This document shows, in pieces, positions 1-8,812 of a stretch of 64,000 bases of DNA (position 1 is its first letter; each line of letters starts with the position of its first letter). The notes beneath the pieces were generated by a model that was given only the letters and a program-made list of their open reading frames with translations, did not search any database and was not told the origin of the DNA. This stretch comes from Gammaproteobacteria bacterium (GTDB taxonomy: Bacteria; Pseudomonadota; Gammaproteobacteria; Pseudomonadales; JAUIET01): NCBI GenBank assembly GCA_030429735.1, contig JAUIET010000001.1, forward strand, positions 496,001 to 560,000, given 5' to 3'. A program made the position numbers and the translations under genes.

Positions 1-236
1 TTCCGGCCAAGCTTGGAGCGCGTTGGATGCCTGGATTATTCCCAGAAAAATGACTAATCGCTCCTGCCCCGGTTTATTTACAACAATATTCACGGCAGCG
101 TGGCATCCAATATCATCTGCAGCATAAATTCGATAAAGGGCGAAGATGTTGAATTGCAGCTAAAACACGACCAGCGCTGCAAGGTCGTTAAATGCGTGAG
201 ATAGCCGATTGATGGACATTCGGCAGGATTCTGACG

Positions 237-518
237 TTAACCGTTGTTTTCGTGCAATCTGCCCTCTACATACTTATGCAGAATACTAGCCACTAATGTC
301 TGATATGGAATTCCTTCCGCTAGGGCTCGTTTTTGCAATCCTCGCAAATCTTTCGAGGAAAGTCTGATATTAATGCGAGCATCTTTACGGAACATGGCTT
401 CTGCATATTCTTGATGTTGCTTCTGCGTTCTTTTTGCATTCCTGGACCGTTTTAGCTCGCCCTTCTCAAACGCTTCCAGAACTTCGTTCTCTTCACTTGA
501 TAATTTACTCATCTTCAT
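237..518 (-). CDS. CopG-like antitoxin of a BrnT-type toxin-antitoxin pair
   Basis: A 93-residue, highly charged protein. The C-terminal half (about residues 47-90, with INIRLSSKDLRGLQKRA and IPYQTLVASILHKY) reads like a ribbon-helix-helix DNA-binding domain of the CopG class. Its start overlaps the stop of the upstream toxin gene by four bases (ATGA), so the two are probably translationally coupled. In such pairs the antitoxin neutralises the toxin and represses the shared promoter. The order here is toxin first. The second Met (residue 3) is an equally good start. It lies outside the inferred mobile element, on its left flank. Family call is from visible pattern only. Confidence 0.72.
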   Translation of the reverse strand: MKMSKLSSEENEVLEAFEKGELKRSRNAKRTQKQHQEYAEAMFRKDARINIRLSSKDLRGLQKRALAEGIPYQTLVASILHKYVEGRLHENNG

Positions 519-787
519 TTTCCCACGTAAATCTTCGTCGCCTTTCGGCTGGGGATCACCGTTTTCAAAAATACCTCTTCCTCAGATTCCACGAATGGAA
601 CCAGATACACATATTCCTCAATGGCAATGGCATGAACTTTCTGTCCAGGATAGCGTTCCTGTTTGGGGTGGTCGAAGGTATCCAGAATATCGCCAGCCAT
701 AATATGAAACACCACATCCTCGAAAGACACGCCTCTTTCACGCTTCAATGAGGTATTTTTTTTTGCATTCCATGAAATGGGTTTCAT
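515..787 (-). CDS. BrnT-like toxin
   Basis: A 90-residue protein with the layout of BrnT/RelE-fold toxins: an early Trp-Asn-x-x-Lys-Asn segment, an RGVSFEDVVF segment (residues 18-27), a central beta-strand region and a late SRKATK basic motif (residues 80-85) where BrnT proteins carry an SAR/ATR motif. BrnT toxins are ribonucleases. It is the first gene of a two-gene unit with the CopG-like antitoxin. The Asp-rich centre differs from textbook BrnT, so the exact family (BrnT or DUF4258-like) is uncertain. Confidence 0.65.
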   Translation of the reverse strand: MKPISWNAKKNTSLKRERGVSFEDVVFHIMAGDILDTFDHPKQERYPGQKVHAIAIEEYVYLVPFVESEEEVFLKTVIPSRKATKIYVGK

Positions 788-1229
788 AGCCCAATTTTAG
801 CACAATGTGTGCCTTTTGTCATTCCCCAAAATTTGCCCTATATACAGGGTGAGATACGAGACGGGAAACTATAGTATCTTATCGATGACACCGAATACTG
901 GATGTTTACCAGTATCTAGTCCCGCAGGATGCACCGAATAACGGTCCGGCGGATCAGTCCGCAATTCTGCAGTAGTAGCGGAGTCATGCGGTCTCACTAA
1001 AACCTCCATCAAACTTAATGAGTTTGATTGATAGTTAAACGTGTTCAATGACCATTTGGCCGTATGCTGACTTCGCGACAGCGCCAAATCATGATTCGAC
1101 GACTGAAGGGTTTTATTGGACCAATGCCAATTCTATATCGATAGTAAACATCCCCCGGCAAAGCCGGGGGCTTTGGTTTTGTGAGCCGCTCAAAGCGGCA
1201 ATTACGGTGTCTTCCTCGGAGTCATACCC
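788..1229. other. Non-coding left flank
   Basis: No convincing gene; open frames on both strands here have no family features. It contains an inverted repeat with arms ATACTGG/CCAGTAT (895-901 and 909-915) and two compact GC hairpins at 1152-1170 and 1184-1198. It precedes the tandem tRNA-terminator copies. Confidence 0.5.
1152..1180 (+). terminator. GC hairpin, possible terminator
   Basis: Perfect 8-bp stem CCCCCGGC/GCCGGGGG with a three-base loop, followed by a T-rich tail (CTTTGGTTTT). A second hairpin, GCCGCT/AGCGGC, follows at once. It would stop rightward transcription, but no clear rightward gene lies just upstream. Confidence 0.45.
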
Positions 1230-1299
1230 TCATCATGACCCAAGGACTCACCATCCATAAAAAAGGCCCCTTACGGGACCTTTTGTATGGATGGCGCGC
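1230..1299. repeat. Left copy of 70-bp direct repeat (tRNA terminator plus tRNA 3' end)
   Basis: Matches 1405-1474 with three mismatches, spaced exactly 175 bp apart. Each copy holds a hairpin terminator and then the complement of the 3' end of tRNA-Arg. This copy keeps a longer stretch of tRNA 3' end: 1291-1310 is identical to 40224-40243. It looks like a tandem tRNA-Arg remnant or a scar of an earlier integration. Confidence 0.8.
1259..1284 (-). terminator. Displaced tRNA-Arg terminator, copy 1
   Basis: On the minus strand the stem AAAAGGTCCC/GGGGCCTTTT (one mismatch, loop GTAA) runs into a T stretch, directly downstream of the tRNA 3' end sequence. This is the layout of a tRNA terminator. 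The A/T-rich stem also makes it a partial barrier to rightward transcription. Confidence 0.7.
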
Positions 1300-1433
1300 C
1301 CTGAGAGATTGATTCGATCGGCCTAAGGGCCGCTCTCACCCCTTCGGGGCGTAGTCGCTTTGCTCCTACGTCCAAATTGCTAGCGCAATTTGTCGAAGGA
1401 GTTCTCATCATAACCCGAGGACTTACCATCCAT

Positions 1434-1459
1434 AAAAAAGGCCCCTTACGGGACCTTTT
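1434..1459 (-). terminator. Displaced tRNA-Arg terminator, copy 2
   Basis: Same hairpin as at 1259-1284. It is probably the original terminator of the tRNA-Arg gene that now lies 39 kb away at 40225-40301, separated from it by the integrated element. It also sits between any upstream promoter and the mob genes. Confidence 0.7.
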
Positions 1460-1465
1460 GTATGG

Positions 1466-1474
1466 ATGGCGCGC
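1466..1474. other. attL core of the integrated element
   Basis: ATGGCGCGC occurs here and at 40224-40232, inside the tRNA-Arg 3' end. Left of it the sequence continues as a tRNA terminator (chromosome-like); right of it begins element DNA. At the right end the pattern is reversed. The intact attB would thus join 1465 to 40224 onward, and attP would join 40223 to 1466 onward. A 9-bp core is short but is what the two flanks share. Confidence 0.75.
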
Positions 1475-1732
1475 AAGGATAAATTTTGTTCAAACGAAGT
1501 TTATCAGCAGCTAAAACGTTGGGAAAGCGTGCTCACAGCGGAGAACATTGATATTCCGCTCTTCCTAAAACGTGCCGGAATTGAAGATCGGGATCGGTCT
1601 GAAACACATCCAGAATCTACTGATTGCATGCCGACGACTAAGGGGCGCGGTAGGTCCATCGACCCGCCAATAGACTCCAATACTGCACCGTCCAGCCATC
1701 GCGATCCGAAACTGCGAGGGCCATCAAGATGA
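1466..1732 (+). CDS. Small frame starting in the att core; likely native recombinase tail
   Basis: 88 codons beginning with the ATG of the attachment core. There is no good ribosome-binding site in front of it, only the tRNA terminator. The first half (to about residue 45) looks like a helical domain; the rest is Ser/Pro/Arg-rich and probably disordered. Its frame is identical to the frame in which the serine recombinase (38703-40295) enters the core at the other end, so in the excised circle both would form one 595-codon gene. Its stop overlaps the mobC start (ATGA at 1729-1732). I infer that it is mainly a recombinase C-terminus and not an independent protein when integrated. Confidence 0.6.
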   Translation: MARKDKFCSNEVYQQLKRWESVLTAENIDIPLFLKRAGIEDRDRSETHPESTDCMPTTKGRGRSIDPPIDSNTAPSSHRDPKLRGPSR

Positions 1733-2172
1733 ATAAGACAAATTCTATTCAAGCATTTAATGATGTAGGGCTAGTTGAAGGTAAGCCGCCAAATTCCAAC
1801 CCTCCAAGCCATTCAGCGTCACCTCGCGTAACGCTGCGCCTAACACCTGATGAGCTTACCCAGCTCAAATATATGTCAGCGGGCGTATCCATGAGTGCCT
1901 ACATAAGAGAGTGCGTGTTCGGTGACGGTGCCGCTAAAAGAAAACGTCGCTCACATGTACCGGTGAAGGATCAGCAAGCGTTAGCATCCGCGCTCGCGCT
2001 GCTCGGCCAATCGCGTATGGCAAACAATCTGAACCAGATCGCCAAGCATGCCAATTGCGGCTCGCTTATTGTCGATGAGGATGTGGAACGCAAGATAGAA
2101 GAAGCCTATGGCCATATCTGTCACATGCGGGCCTCCCTGATAACAGCACTGGGGCTCATTGAAAACCAGTGA
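1729..2172 (+). CDS. mobC: MobC-like relaxosome accessory protein
   Basis: 147 residues. After a polar N-terminus comes a ribbon-helix-helix segment (VTLRLTPDELTQLKYMSAGVS, about residues 34-54) and then the MobC C-terminal pattern with SRMANNLNQIAKHAN (residues 97-111) and a helical end. MobC proteins bind oriT and help the relaxase melt DNA at the nick site. It overlaps the relaxase start by four bases and the upstream small frame by four bases, so all three are coupled. A GAGGG motif lies about nine bases before the ATG. Confidence 0.85.
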   Translation: MNKTNSIQAFNDVGLVEGKPPNSNPPSHSASPRVTLRLTPDELTQLKYMSAGVSMSAYIRECVFGDGAAKRKRRSHVPVKDQQALASALALLGQSRMANNLNQIAKHANCGSLIVDEDVERKIEEAYGHICHMRASLITALGLIENQ

Positions 2173-5000
2173 TACTCAAAGCCTCCCAAAGAGGTGGCGG
2201 AATGCAGCTTGCCCGCCATCTTATGAATCTGCACGACAATGACCATGTAGAGCTGCATGAGCTACGCGGGTTTGTGGGCAATGATCTTGATAGCGCCTTT
2301 AAAGAAGCTCATGCCATTTCAATGGGTACTAAATGCTCACAGTTTCTTTTCTCGCTCAGCCTCAATCCGCCCGAACTAGAAAACGTTTCTGTAGAGGTAT
2401 TTGAAGATGCAATTGAGCGTATTGAACAGAAGATCGGTTTAGTTGACCAGCCTCGCGCCATTGTTTTTCATGAAAAAAACGGACGCAGACATTGCCATGT
2501 CGTCTGGTCAAGAATAGATTCTATGAAGATGCGAAGCATCAACTTGCCGCATTTTAAAATGAAGCTACAGGATGTTTCGAGAGAGCTTTTTCTAGAGAAC
2601 AATTGGCAGATGCCAAATGGACTGCAACCAGATATGGAAGCAGATTCACTGAACTACTCCATTGCCGAGCACCAGCAAGCCAAACGGCAGAAAGTAGACC
2701 CCAAGGTTCTCAGAGCTTTGTTTCAGCAGTGTTGGGAACAGTCAGACTCTCAATCCGCATTCGCAGCGGCCTTGAAAGAACACGGCCTTATCCTGGCAAA
2801 AGGTGATCGGCGCGGTTTTGTCGCGGTAGATAATGCCGGTGAAGTCTATTCTATTTCTCGCTGGGTCGGCATCAAGGCAAGAGAGGTACGAGCTAGATTA
2901 GGTAGTCCTGATAACCTGCCCCGAGTTGATGAGGCCCTTGGGCTGCTCACAGCTTATTTACCTGAAGACTACACAGAAGCCTTATTATCTATCAAGGCCG
3001 ACTACCGGCAGAAACGAGAAGGTCTTGAGCAACAACGCAAAGCACTCGCGGCGGAGCATCTTAAAGCACGGACTGCACTGAGGCACGCGCAAGAGCAACG
3101 ATTAGTCAAAAAGTCCCGGCAACTGGTTGCCAGCCTTCTTACCGGCTTTAAAGCTGTCTGGGCCAAAATGACAGGTCAGTGTCAAGCGCTGCAAGACAAT
3201 CTGATTGCAGAATTAGAGGCGGAAAAATCTATCGCCCGAAATCAGCGCCTAGCCTTGATAGAGCAACAGCTTGCCGAGCGGCGCACACTGCAACAGGATA
3301 TTCGAGCGCTAGAGTTTGAAAATGAGATCAACGCCGAGTCACGTCGTCGTGATTGCGGCAAAGCACTGGCGGGTACGAATTTCAACTCCAGAACTGATCT
3401 CCACTTCCCTTCGATTGATCCACGTCAGCCACTCATTATTCCTGAGGATGAACAGGTACAAAGCCTCAAAGCCAAGATACGACGGCGTCCAAAGGCCATT
3501 CTTGATGTCATCACCAACAATAAAGCGAGCTTCACCAAGCGAGACATTGTCCGGGGATTGTCCAATTATATTGACGATCCTCTCGAACTAAAGGCCGCAA
3601 TCGATGAAGTCCTGACATCCAGCGACTTGATTGTTCTTGAGGAATCGCCAAAACTGATATTTACAACCAAAGAAATACAGAGCGTCAAGAAAGCCATTCG
3701 CAATCAGAGTAAAGACTTGTCAGCTTGCAAGTCTCATCATGTCAAGACCAGGCATATTGACGCAGCAATTGGCAGGCAGAATGCCAAGCTCAAGAAAATC
3801 GCTGGTGCGTCGCTGAGCGATGAGCAAGATAAAGCCATAAGACATGTTTTGGCGCCCGGCCAGCTTAAAGCGGTTGTTGGCTATGCCGGTGCGGGTAAAA
3901 GCACAATGCTGGAATCTGCAAAAACCGCCTTCGAGGCACAGGGTTATCGGGTACTGGGAGCCGCTATTTCAGGTAAGGCCGCTGACTCACTGGAAAAATC
4001 AGCAGGTATTGAAAGCCGAACACTAGCCTCGTTCGAGCATAGCTGGAAAAGCGGGTTTCATAAACTGGATAGCCGAGATGTGTTGATTATTGATGAAGCT
4101 GGAATGGTCGGCTCCAAGCAGCTATTGCGTTTTATCGAAGAAGCCAAAAACTCTGGCTGTAAATTGATAGTCGTTGGAGACTACGACCAAATTCAGCCAA
4201 TTGCCGCCGGTACGCCATTCAAAGACATTGTCCATCAAGTTGGCGCGTCTCGCCTGACAGAAATCCGTCGCCAGACAGAGGATTGGCAACGCGAAGCATC
4301 TTATGACTTGGCAAACCTAAGAACTGAACGAGCCATCGGGGCATACCGAAAACATGGGTTTGTGCACTCAGTAGAGGACAGGCTAAGCGCTATCACCAAG
4401 CTAGTAGAGGACTATGTTGGCGACATAAACGAACTCGGCAAAGATGACTCAAGATTGGCGCTCGCTCACCGACGTAAAGACGTCCATCTAATCAATCAAA
4501 GTATTCGAAAAGCCTTAAGGCAACAAGGGTCGCTCGCAGATGAAAAGCTCGTCAGTACAGATCATGGTCCACGCGCATTCTCAGCGGGAGACCGAATATT
4601 GTTTACCCGAAATGACAGAGAGCTTGGTATACGAAATGGAATGCTCGGAACCATTGAAGCCATAAATAGCAACGAAGTTGCGGTGAAGCTCGACTCAGAC
4701 GGCGGAAACACTGCGCGTCGGGTGACGTTTTCGCCCGATCAATATCGAAGTATTGAACATGGATATGCGACCACAATCCATAAATCGCAAGGAGCGACAA
4801 TAAATCGGGTTTTTGTGATTGCATCTAGTAAAATGGACGAGCATCTAACTTACGTTGCTCTTACGCGCCACAAAAACTGCATGAACTTCTATGCGGAAGT
4901 TAATACTCAAAGCAAAACATTTCCCCATGATAGAAAAACAGAGGATTTACTGCATCTTTCAAAGACACGTAAACGAAGATGTATGCAAAGGCCAACGTAG
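2169..5000 (+). CDS. Relaxase fused to a RecD/TraA-type helicase
   Basis: 943 residues. The N-terminal relaxase/mobilization-nuclease domain (residues 1-150) has the metal-binding triad H101, H108 and H110 (HEKNGRRHCHVVW) typical of the PF03432 class; the catalytic Tyr is not assigned by eye. A coiled region follows (about 270-400). The C-terminal superfamily I helicase has Walker A GYAGAGKST near residue 569, Walker B VLIIDEAGMVG near 637 and a late TTIHKSQGAT motif. The protein would nick oriT, stay bound to the strand and unwind it. Its stop is two bases from the end of the convergent exporter gene, suggesting that the microcin cargo was inserted directly behind it. Confidence 0.92.
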   Translation: MILKASQRGGGMQLARHLMNLHDNDHVELHELRGFVGNDLDSAFKEAHAISMGTKCSQFLFSLSLNPPELENVSVEVFEDAIERIEQKIGLVDQPRAIVFHEKNGRRHCHVVWSRIDSMKMRSINLPHFKMKLQDVSRELFLENNWQMPNGLQPDMEADSLNYSIAEHQQAKRQKVDPKVLRALFQQCWEQSDSQSAFAAALKEHGLILAKGDRRGFVAVDNAGEVYSISRWVGIKAREVRARLGSPDNLPRVDEALGLLTAYLPEDYTEALLSIKADYRQKREGLEQQRKALAAEHLKARTALRHAQEQRLVKKSRQLVASLLTGFKAVWAKMTGQCQALQDNLIAELEAEKSIARNQRLALIEQQLAERRTLQQDIRALEFENEINAESRRRDCGKALAGTNFNSRTDLHFPSIDPRQPLIIPEDEQVQSLKAKIRRRPKAILDVITNNKASFTKRDIVRGLSNYIDDPLELKAAIDEVLTSSDLIVLEESPKLIFTTKEIQSVKKAIRNQSKDLSACKSHHVKTRHIDAAIGRQNAKLKKIAGASLSDEQDKAIRHVLAPGQLKAVVGYAGAGKSTMLESAKTAFEAQGYRVLGAAISGKAADSLEKSAGIESRTLASFEHSWKSGFHKLDSRDVLIIDEAGMVGSKQLLRFIEEAKNSGCKLIVVGDYDQIQPIAAGTPFKDIVHQVGASRLTEIRRQTEDWQREASYDLANLRTERAIGAYRKHGFVHSVEDRLSAITKLVEDYVGDINELGKDDSRLALAHRRKDVHLINQSIRKALRQQGSLADEKLVSTDHGPRAFSAGDRILFTRNDRELGIRNGMLGTIEAINSNEVAVKLDSDGGNTARRVTFSPDQYRSIEHGYATTIHKSQGATINRVFVIASSKMDEHLTYVALTRHKNCMNFYAEVNTQSKTFPHDRKTEDLLHLSKTRKRRCMQRPT

Positions 5001-5001
5001 C

Positions 5002-7125
5002 CTATACTTCTAAGATGATCTTTTTGTCAGCCTGCGCAATTGTCTCGGGCCTGTGAGCAACGACAATTCGAGTAATTTTCAGGTTACCAATACTTTCGTT
5101 TATTTCTCTTTCGTTTGCGATATCCAGGTGACTGGTAGCCTCATCAAGAAACAGGATTCGAGGGTTTCTATACAATGCTCGTGCCAACATAATTCGTTGC
5201 TGCTGCCCACCACTGAGTCCAGACCCCATGTCCCCAACAAACGTGTTGTACTGCATAGGCAGTTGCATGATCTCATCATGAATCTTACACAATTGTGCGC
5301 ACTCCATGACGCGATCGAGATCAATATGGGCTTCAAAGCAACCAATATTCGAAGCAATGTCACCGCTCATGAGTTGGTCGTCCTGCATAACAGACCCAAT
5401 CTGGCTTCTAAACTCTCTTTGCTGAGCTAAAGGCAACCCATCAACGAGCACATCGCCTTCGGATGGCTGATAAAGGCCCATCAAGCACTTAATCAGACTT
5501 GTCTTTCCACAACCGCTCGGTCCAACGATAACGACACTCTCTCCAGCTTCAATACTGAGATGTATATCTCGGAAAACTGGCCGATCAAGTTCACCATACT
5601 GATAGGCTAGGGCTCGCGCCTCTATTTTGCCGACTATAGTGTTTGGCGCAGTGACAGAATACGAATCAGGTGAAGATAGTCTCGGTTGCAGGGAGTCGAC
5701 GTCCTCCGCCGGTGTAAACGCAATATCAGATAGACGATCGAGATGCAGTCCGAGCATTTTTAGCTCTATATACTTTCCAATTAGTCCTTCCATTGAGCTA
5801 ACAAAACGACCCTTAAAACTCATGAACGCAAAGAGCATTCCTACTGTAAGAGACGAACTCATGACGCTTAGCGCAGCAAAATACACAACGATGATATTCT
5901 CTAGACCAAAGAGAACTCCATTTGCAGCACCGTAACCAATATCCCATTTCGCAACGCGAATGTTTCGGTTGATGCCTCCTGCAAGGAGATTCTGCCACTG
6001 ACTTTGGCGGTCATTTTCTCGTTGGAATAGCTTAATCGTCTGAATGGCACGCATTGATTCCATAAAATGGGAGTCGTGCTTCGCCCATGCAACAATACTT
6101 TCCTCCGTAAGCCTGCGATACGGCGCATAGAGCGCAATTCTCAACGCCGCGTAAACAACGACGAAAAATATGACAATGAGCGCCAATTTCGAATCGTAAT
6201 AGAACATTGCGCCCAGAGTAATGAGGGCCATTACACCATCCACAATTGCTGCGACGAGTCCTGTCGTCAGCAACTCACGAACGTTCTCCAATGAGCCAAA
6301 GCGCGAGACAATGTCGCCCATGTGGCGCTTCGTGAAATAGTCCATTGGCAGCCGTATTAGATGGCGGAACAAATTCGCTGCCATCTGAATATTCAGTCGG
6401 CTGGACGCGCTAAGAATCACAAATTCACGTAGTGCCTCTGTTGCAGTTTGAATCAGCATCAGTAACCCGAATCCAAGAGCAAGCACCAGGAGTAGGTTCT
6501 TATCACTTCGCAAAATCACGTCATCCACAACAGTTTGCATGTACAGTGGAGACACGACTGCGAAGAGCTGTAGTACCAGGGACAAAAGCAAGATAATGCC
6601 AAGTGTGCGTTTTAAGCCGGTGATCTGGCTCCAAAACTGCCGCAGTCGAAGTTTCTGTCTGACCTCACGTTTCTCGAAATCTGCAGTTGGTGTAAGTTCA
6701 AGCGCAACGCCAGTGAAATGTTCATTGAACTCGTCCCAGCTGAGACTGCGGGCACCAATTGCGGGATCGTGAACAAGAATGCGTCGCGCGCCCACCTTTT
6801 TGAGTACAACAAAGTGATTCATGTCCCAATGCAAAATACAGGGCAACTGCAGCTGAGGCACCTCACCGGATTCTAAACTGAGAGCCCGCGAGGAAAGATG
6901 AAGCCTTCCGCCAAGTTCGATAAGGGACTTCAGCGACGTACCGTGATTAGAGACAGAAAATCTTCGCCGAATACTTGAGAGGTCTGTGACAAGGCCATGG
7001 AAACACAGAACCATCGCTAAGCATGCAAGTCCGCATTCCGCGGCTTCTGCTTGTATGATTACTGGTAGACGGTGCCCAGTACCGATCTGTTGCTCCGGTC
7101 GCTTATCGAACACAGCTTCATTCAT
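5002..7125 (-). CDS. C39 peptidase-containing ABC exporter for microcins
   Basis: 707 residues, the usual length of bacteriocin PCAT exporters such as CvaB. The N-terminal C39 peptidase has catalytic C31 (AECGLACLAM), H104 (DMNHFVVL) and D120 (VHDP). A six-helix membrane domain spans about 165-440. The ATPase has Walker A VGPSGCGKTS near 532, signature LSGGQQQR near 640 and Walker B ILFLDEATSHLD near 660. It cleaves double-glycine leaders and exports the peptide. It starts one base into the end of the HlyD-type gene and faces away from the two precursor genes at 8627 and 8813. Confidence 0.95.
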   Translation of the reverse strand: MNEAVFDKRPEQQIGTGHRLPVIIQAEAAECGLACLAMVLCFHGLVTDLSSIRRRFSVSNHGTSLKSLIELGGRLHLSSRALSLESGEVPQLQLPCILHWDMNHFVVLKKVGARRILVHDPAIGARSLSWDEFNEHFTGVALELTPTADFEKREVRQKLRLRQFWSQITGLKRTLGIILLLSLVLQLFAVVSPLYMQTVVDDVILRSDKNLLLVLALGFGLLMLIQTATEALREFVILSASSRLNIQMAANLFRHLIRLPMDYFTKRHMGDIVSRFGSLENVRELLTTGLVAAIVDGVMALITLGAMFYYDSKLALIVIFFVVVYAALRIALYAPYRRLTEESIVAWAKHDSHFMESMRAIQTIKLFQRENDRQSQWQNLLAGGINRNIRVAKWDIGYGAANGVLFGLENIIVVYFAALSVMSSSLTVGMLFAFMSFKGRFVSSMEGLIGKYIELKMLGLHLDRLSDIAFTPAEDVDSLQPRLSSPDSYSVTAPNTIVGKIEARALAYQYGELDRPVFRDIHLSIEAGESVVIVGPSGCGKTSLIKCLMGLYQPSEGDVLVDGLPLAQQREFRSQIGSVMQDDQLMSGDIASNIGCFEAHIDLDRVMECAQLCKIHDEIMQLPMQYNTFVGDMGSGLSGGQQQRIMLARALYRNPRILFLDEATSHLDIANEREINESIGNLKITRIVVAHRPETIAQADKKIILEV

Positions 7126-8378
7126 TAGATGCGACCTCGTAAGCTATGGATGGGCTCAAGAATCCACTGCAGTATCGTGCGGTTTTCAAGAACAACATCC
7201 GCAGATAAGGTCATTCCTGGCTTCAACGCGACTTCTCGGCCATATGCAGAGACATAATCATTGGACAATGACGCAGTGATCCGAAACACTGGCTCGCGCG
7301 CGGATACGGGTGACGTTCGCAATTCGCTGGGCAGGAAAACCGTATCAGATACCTTTGTTGCTGTTGCCTTGTAAAGTCCGAACTTCTGATATGGAAATGC
7401 ATCAAAGCGCACATCAAGGGTCTGGCCCGGCTTCACGAAACCGGATGCTCTGACTGGCGCTAGCGCGTGAAGCACAAGTCGCTCATCTTCGGGAACAACA
7501 TGCAGTAGCGGTTCACTGCTATCTATAATTTTCTTGCCATCTTTCGCTTGAAGATTGCTTACGATGCCGCTGCGCGGCGCACGAATAACAAATGTTTGCT
7601 GACCTTTTAGCTGCTCACTCTGCTGCAAAAGTTCGCTTTCCTCTAATTGGAATACGCTTAATTCATTGTCACGCTCTTGTGGAAGAAGCCTTTTCCGCGC
7701 CATAAGGTTTTCAAGCCTGTTTTCTAGCTCTACTTGATTTCTGCGTAATTCTTGCATGTCTGCTCTTACGGCCAAGCGCTGCCTGATTGCGTCGTCAAGT
7801 GCGGCCGTGGATACATGATTTTTACCCTCCAATGCGCGATAACGCTCTACCTGCTGTGTCAAGATGACAAGTTGTCCCCGTGTCGCCTCAAATTGCTCAC
7901 TTAGTAGCACAAGGTTTTTCCGCGTGCCCTGGATTTGCCGCTCTACGTCCTTTTCCCGCTGCGCGAATATGTTTGTGGTCCTTATGATGCGTTCTTCCAG
8001 AAGAGCTAGTTGGTTTTCATATTCAGCAATAATCGAGCCTTCAAGCTGGCGCCCATCCGCGAGCGTTCTAGTGTCTTCAAAAACAATAAGGGACTGGCCT
8101 TTTTCAACTTTTTGACCCTCTGAAATGAGTACCTTTTCTATTGTTCCAGCTTTGGAGGGATAGATTCGAATGAATCCTGTGGCCGGTTCTAACCATCCAA
8201 CAACAGTCTCTTTTCGTGCATACGTATTTGAGATCAACCAGACAATCACTAGCAATATCCATGCAACAAGAAGCGTCGTTAGAAGAGCATGTGAAACGCG
8301 AGGAAGGAGGAGCACTTCGCCTCGCAGGCGATTTGATTGGTTCTCGATCGCTTGTTTTCGAAATAAATTATTTGACAA
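7125..8378 (-). CDS. HlyD/CvaA-family periplasmic adaptor
   Basis: 417 residues: a cytoplasmic N-terminus, one membrane helix (about 30-50, LLTTLLVAWILLVIVWLIS), a lipoyl-like segment, a long coiled coil (about 120-250) and a beta-barrel end. This is the membrane-fusion partner of a type I exporter and would link the ABC protein to a TolC-type outer-membrane channel, which is not encoded in this window. It is co-transcribed with the exporter (one-base overlap). Confidence 0.92.
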   Translation of the reverse strand: MSNNLFRKQAIENQSNRLRGEVLLLPRVSHALLTTLLVAWILLVIVWLISNTYARKETVVGWLEPATGFIRIYPSKAGTIEKVLISEGQKVEKGQSLIVFEDTRTLADGRQLEGSIIAEYENQLALLEERIIRTTNIFAQREKDVERQIQGTRKNLVLLSEQFEATRGQLVILTQQVERYRALEGKNHVSTAALDDAIRQRLAVRADMQELRRNQVELENRLENLMARKRLLPQERDNELSVFQLEESELLQQSEQLKGQQTFVIRAPRSGIVSNLQAKDGKKIIDSSEPLLHVVPEDERLVLHALAPVRASGFVKPGQTLDVRFDAFPYQKFGLYKATATKVSDTVFLPSELRTSPVSAREPVFRITASLSNDYVSAYGREVALKPGMTLSADVVLENRTILQWILEPIHSLRGRI

Positions 8379-8542
8379 AACAATAACCTACGTAATCCAT
8401 GTGGGCTTGAAATTGCTGTTTCTAGTTTCCGGCCGAGCGAAATACTAACAATATTTTCTAGTCCTGCCGCCTCCGCTTATCCGTTAAACGAAATTCCATT
8501 TGTAAAATTTTAGAGAAAAACTATCGAACTAATAAAAAATGT

Positions 8543-8571
8543 TTGACAGCAGCATTGTACAAAAGTTAGCC
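8543..8571 (+). promoter_or_regulatory. Candidate promoter of the microcin genes
   Basis: A perfect -35 TTGACA (8543-8548) is followed after 17 bases by a poor -10 (TTAGCC, 8566-8571). It lies in the A/T-rich divergent region between the export genes and the precursors, 55 bases before the first precursor start. The weak -10 suggests an activator or that the true -10 is slightly shifted. Confidence 0.4.
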
Positions 8572-8626
8572 TATTAGAAAGATCAAGAAATGATCAGTTA
8601 ATAACTAAAGAGATTAGGGAAGATAA

Positions 8627-8770
8627 ATGCGAGAGATATCTCACAAAGAAGCAGAATTGGTTGTCGGCGGTCGCACCCTTACACAACCCTACTATCCCTT
8701 AAAAGTTCCAAATAGACTACCGAGGTCCGCACCATGGTGGCTGAACATTTGGAAAGGCCGGTATCGATAG
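8627..8770 (+). CDS. Short double-glycine microcin precursor
   Basis: 47 codons. The leader MREISHKEAELVVGG (residues 1-15) fits the class II microcin/bacteriocin leader pattern: hydrophobic residues at alternating sites, acidic residues, GG at the end. AGGGA about nine bases upstream gives a ribosome-binding site. The predicted core is 32 residues, strongly basic (six Arg, two Lys, no acidic residue) and rich in Pro and Trp (ending APWWLNIWKGRYR). It lacks Cys, so no disulfides or lanthionines are expected. No named microcin comes to mind. The neighbouring C39 exporter supports the call. Confidence 0.7.
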   Translation: MREISHKEAELVVGGRTLTQPYYPLKVPNRLPRSAPWWLNIWKGRYR

Positions 8771-8812
8771 ATCATTGATGCCGAAATCTAAAAATCTATA
8801 GGAATGGATATT

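Larger units (their letters stand above)
1405..1474. repeat. Right copy of 70-bp direct repeat
   Basis: Second copy of the 1230-1299 unit. Sequence identity to the tRNA 3' end stops after ATGGCGCGC at 1474, which is where the element's own DNA begins. The 1311-1404 spacer between copies carries the 18-nt hairpin AAATTGC-TAGC-GCAATTT at 1374-1391. Confidence 0.8.

Noticed and set aside
58-204. A 48-codon open stretch at the left edge, without a start codon
   Set aside because: It begins after a stop and has no start or family feature; it may be the end of a decayed gene, but this cannot be supported.
895-915. LexA (SOS) box
   Set aside because: The dyad ATACTGG-N7-CCAGTAT lacks the CTGT-N8-ACAG spacing and sequence of gammaproteobacterial LexA sites.
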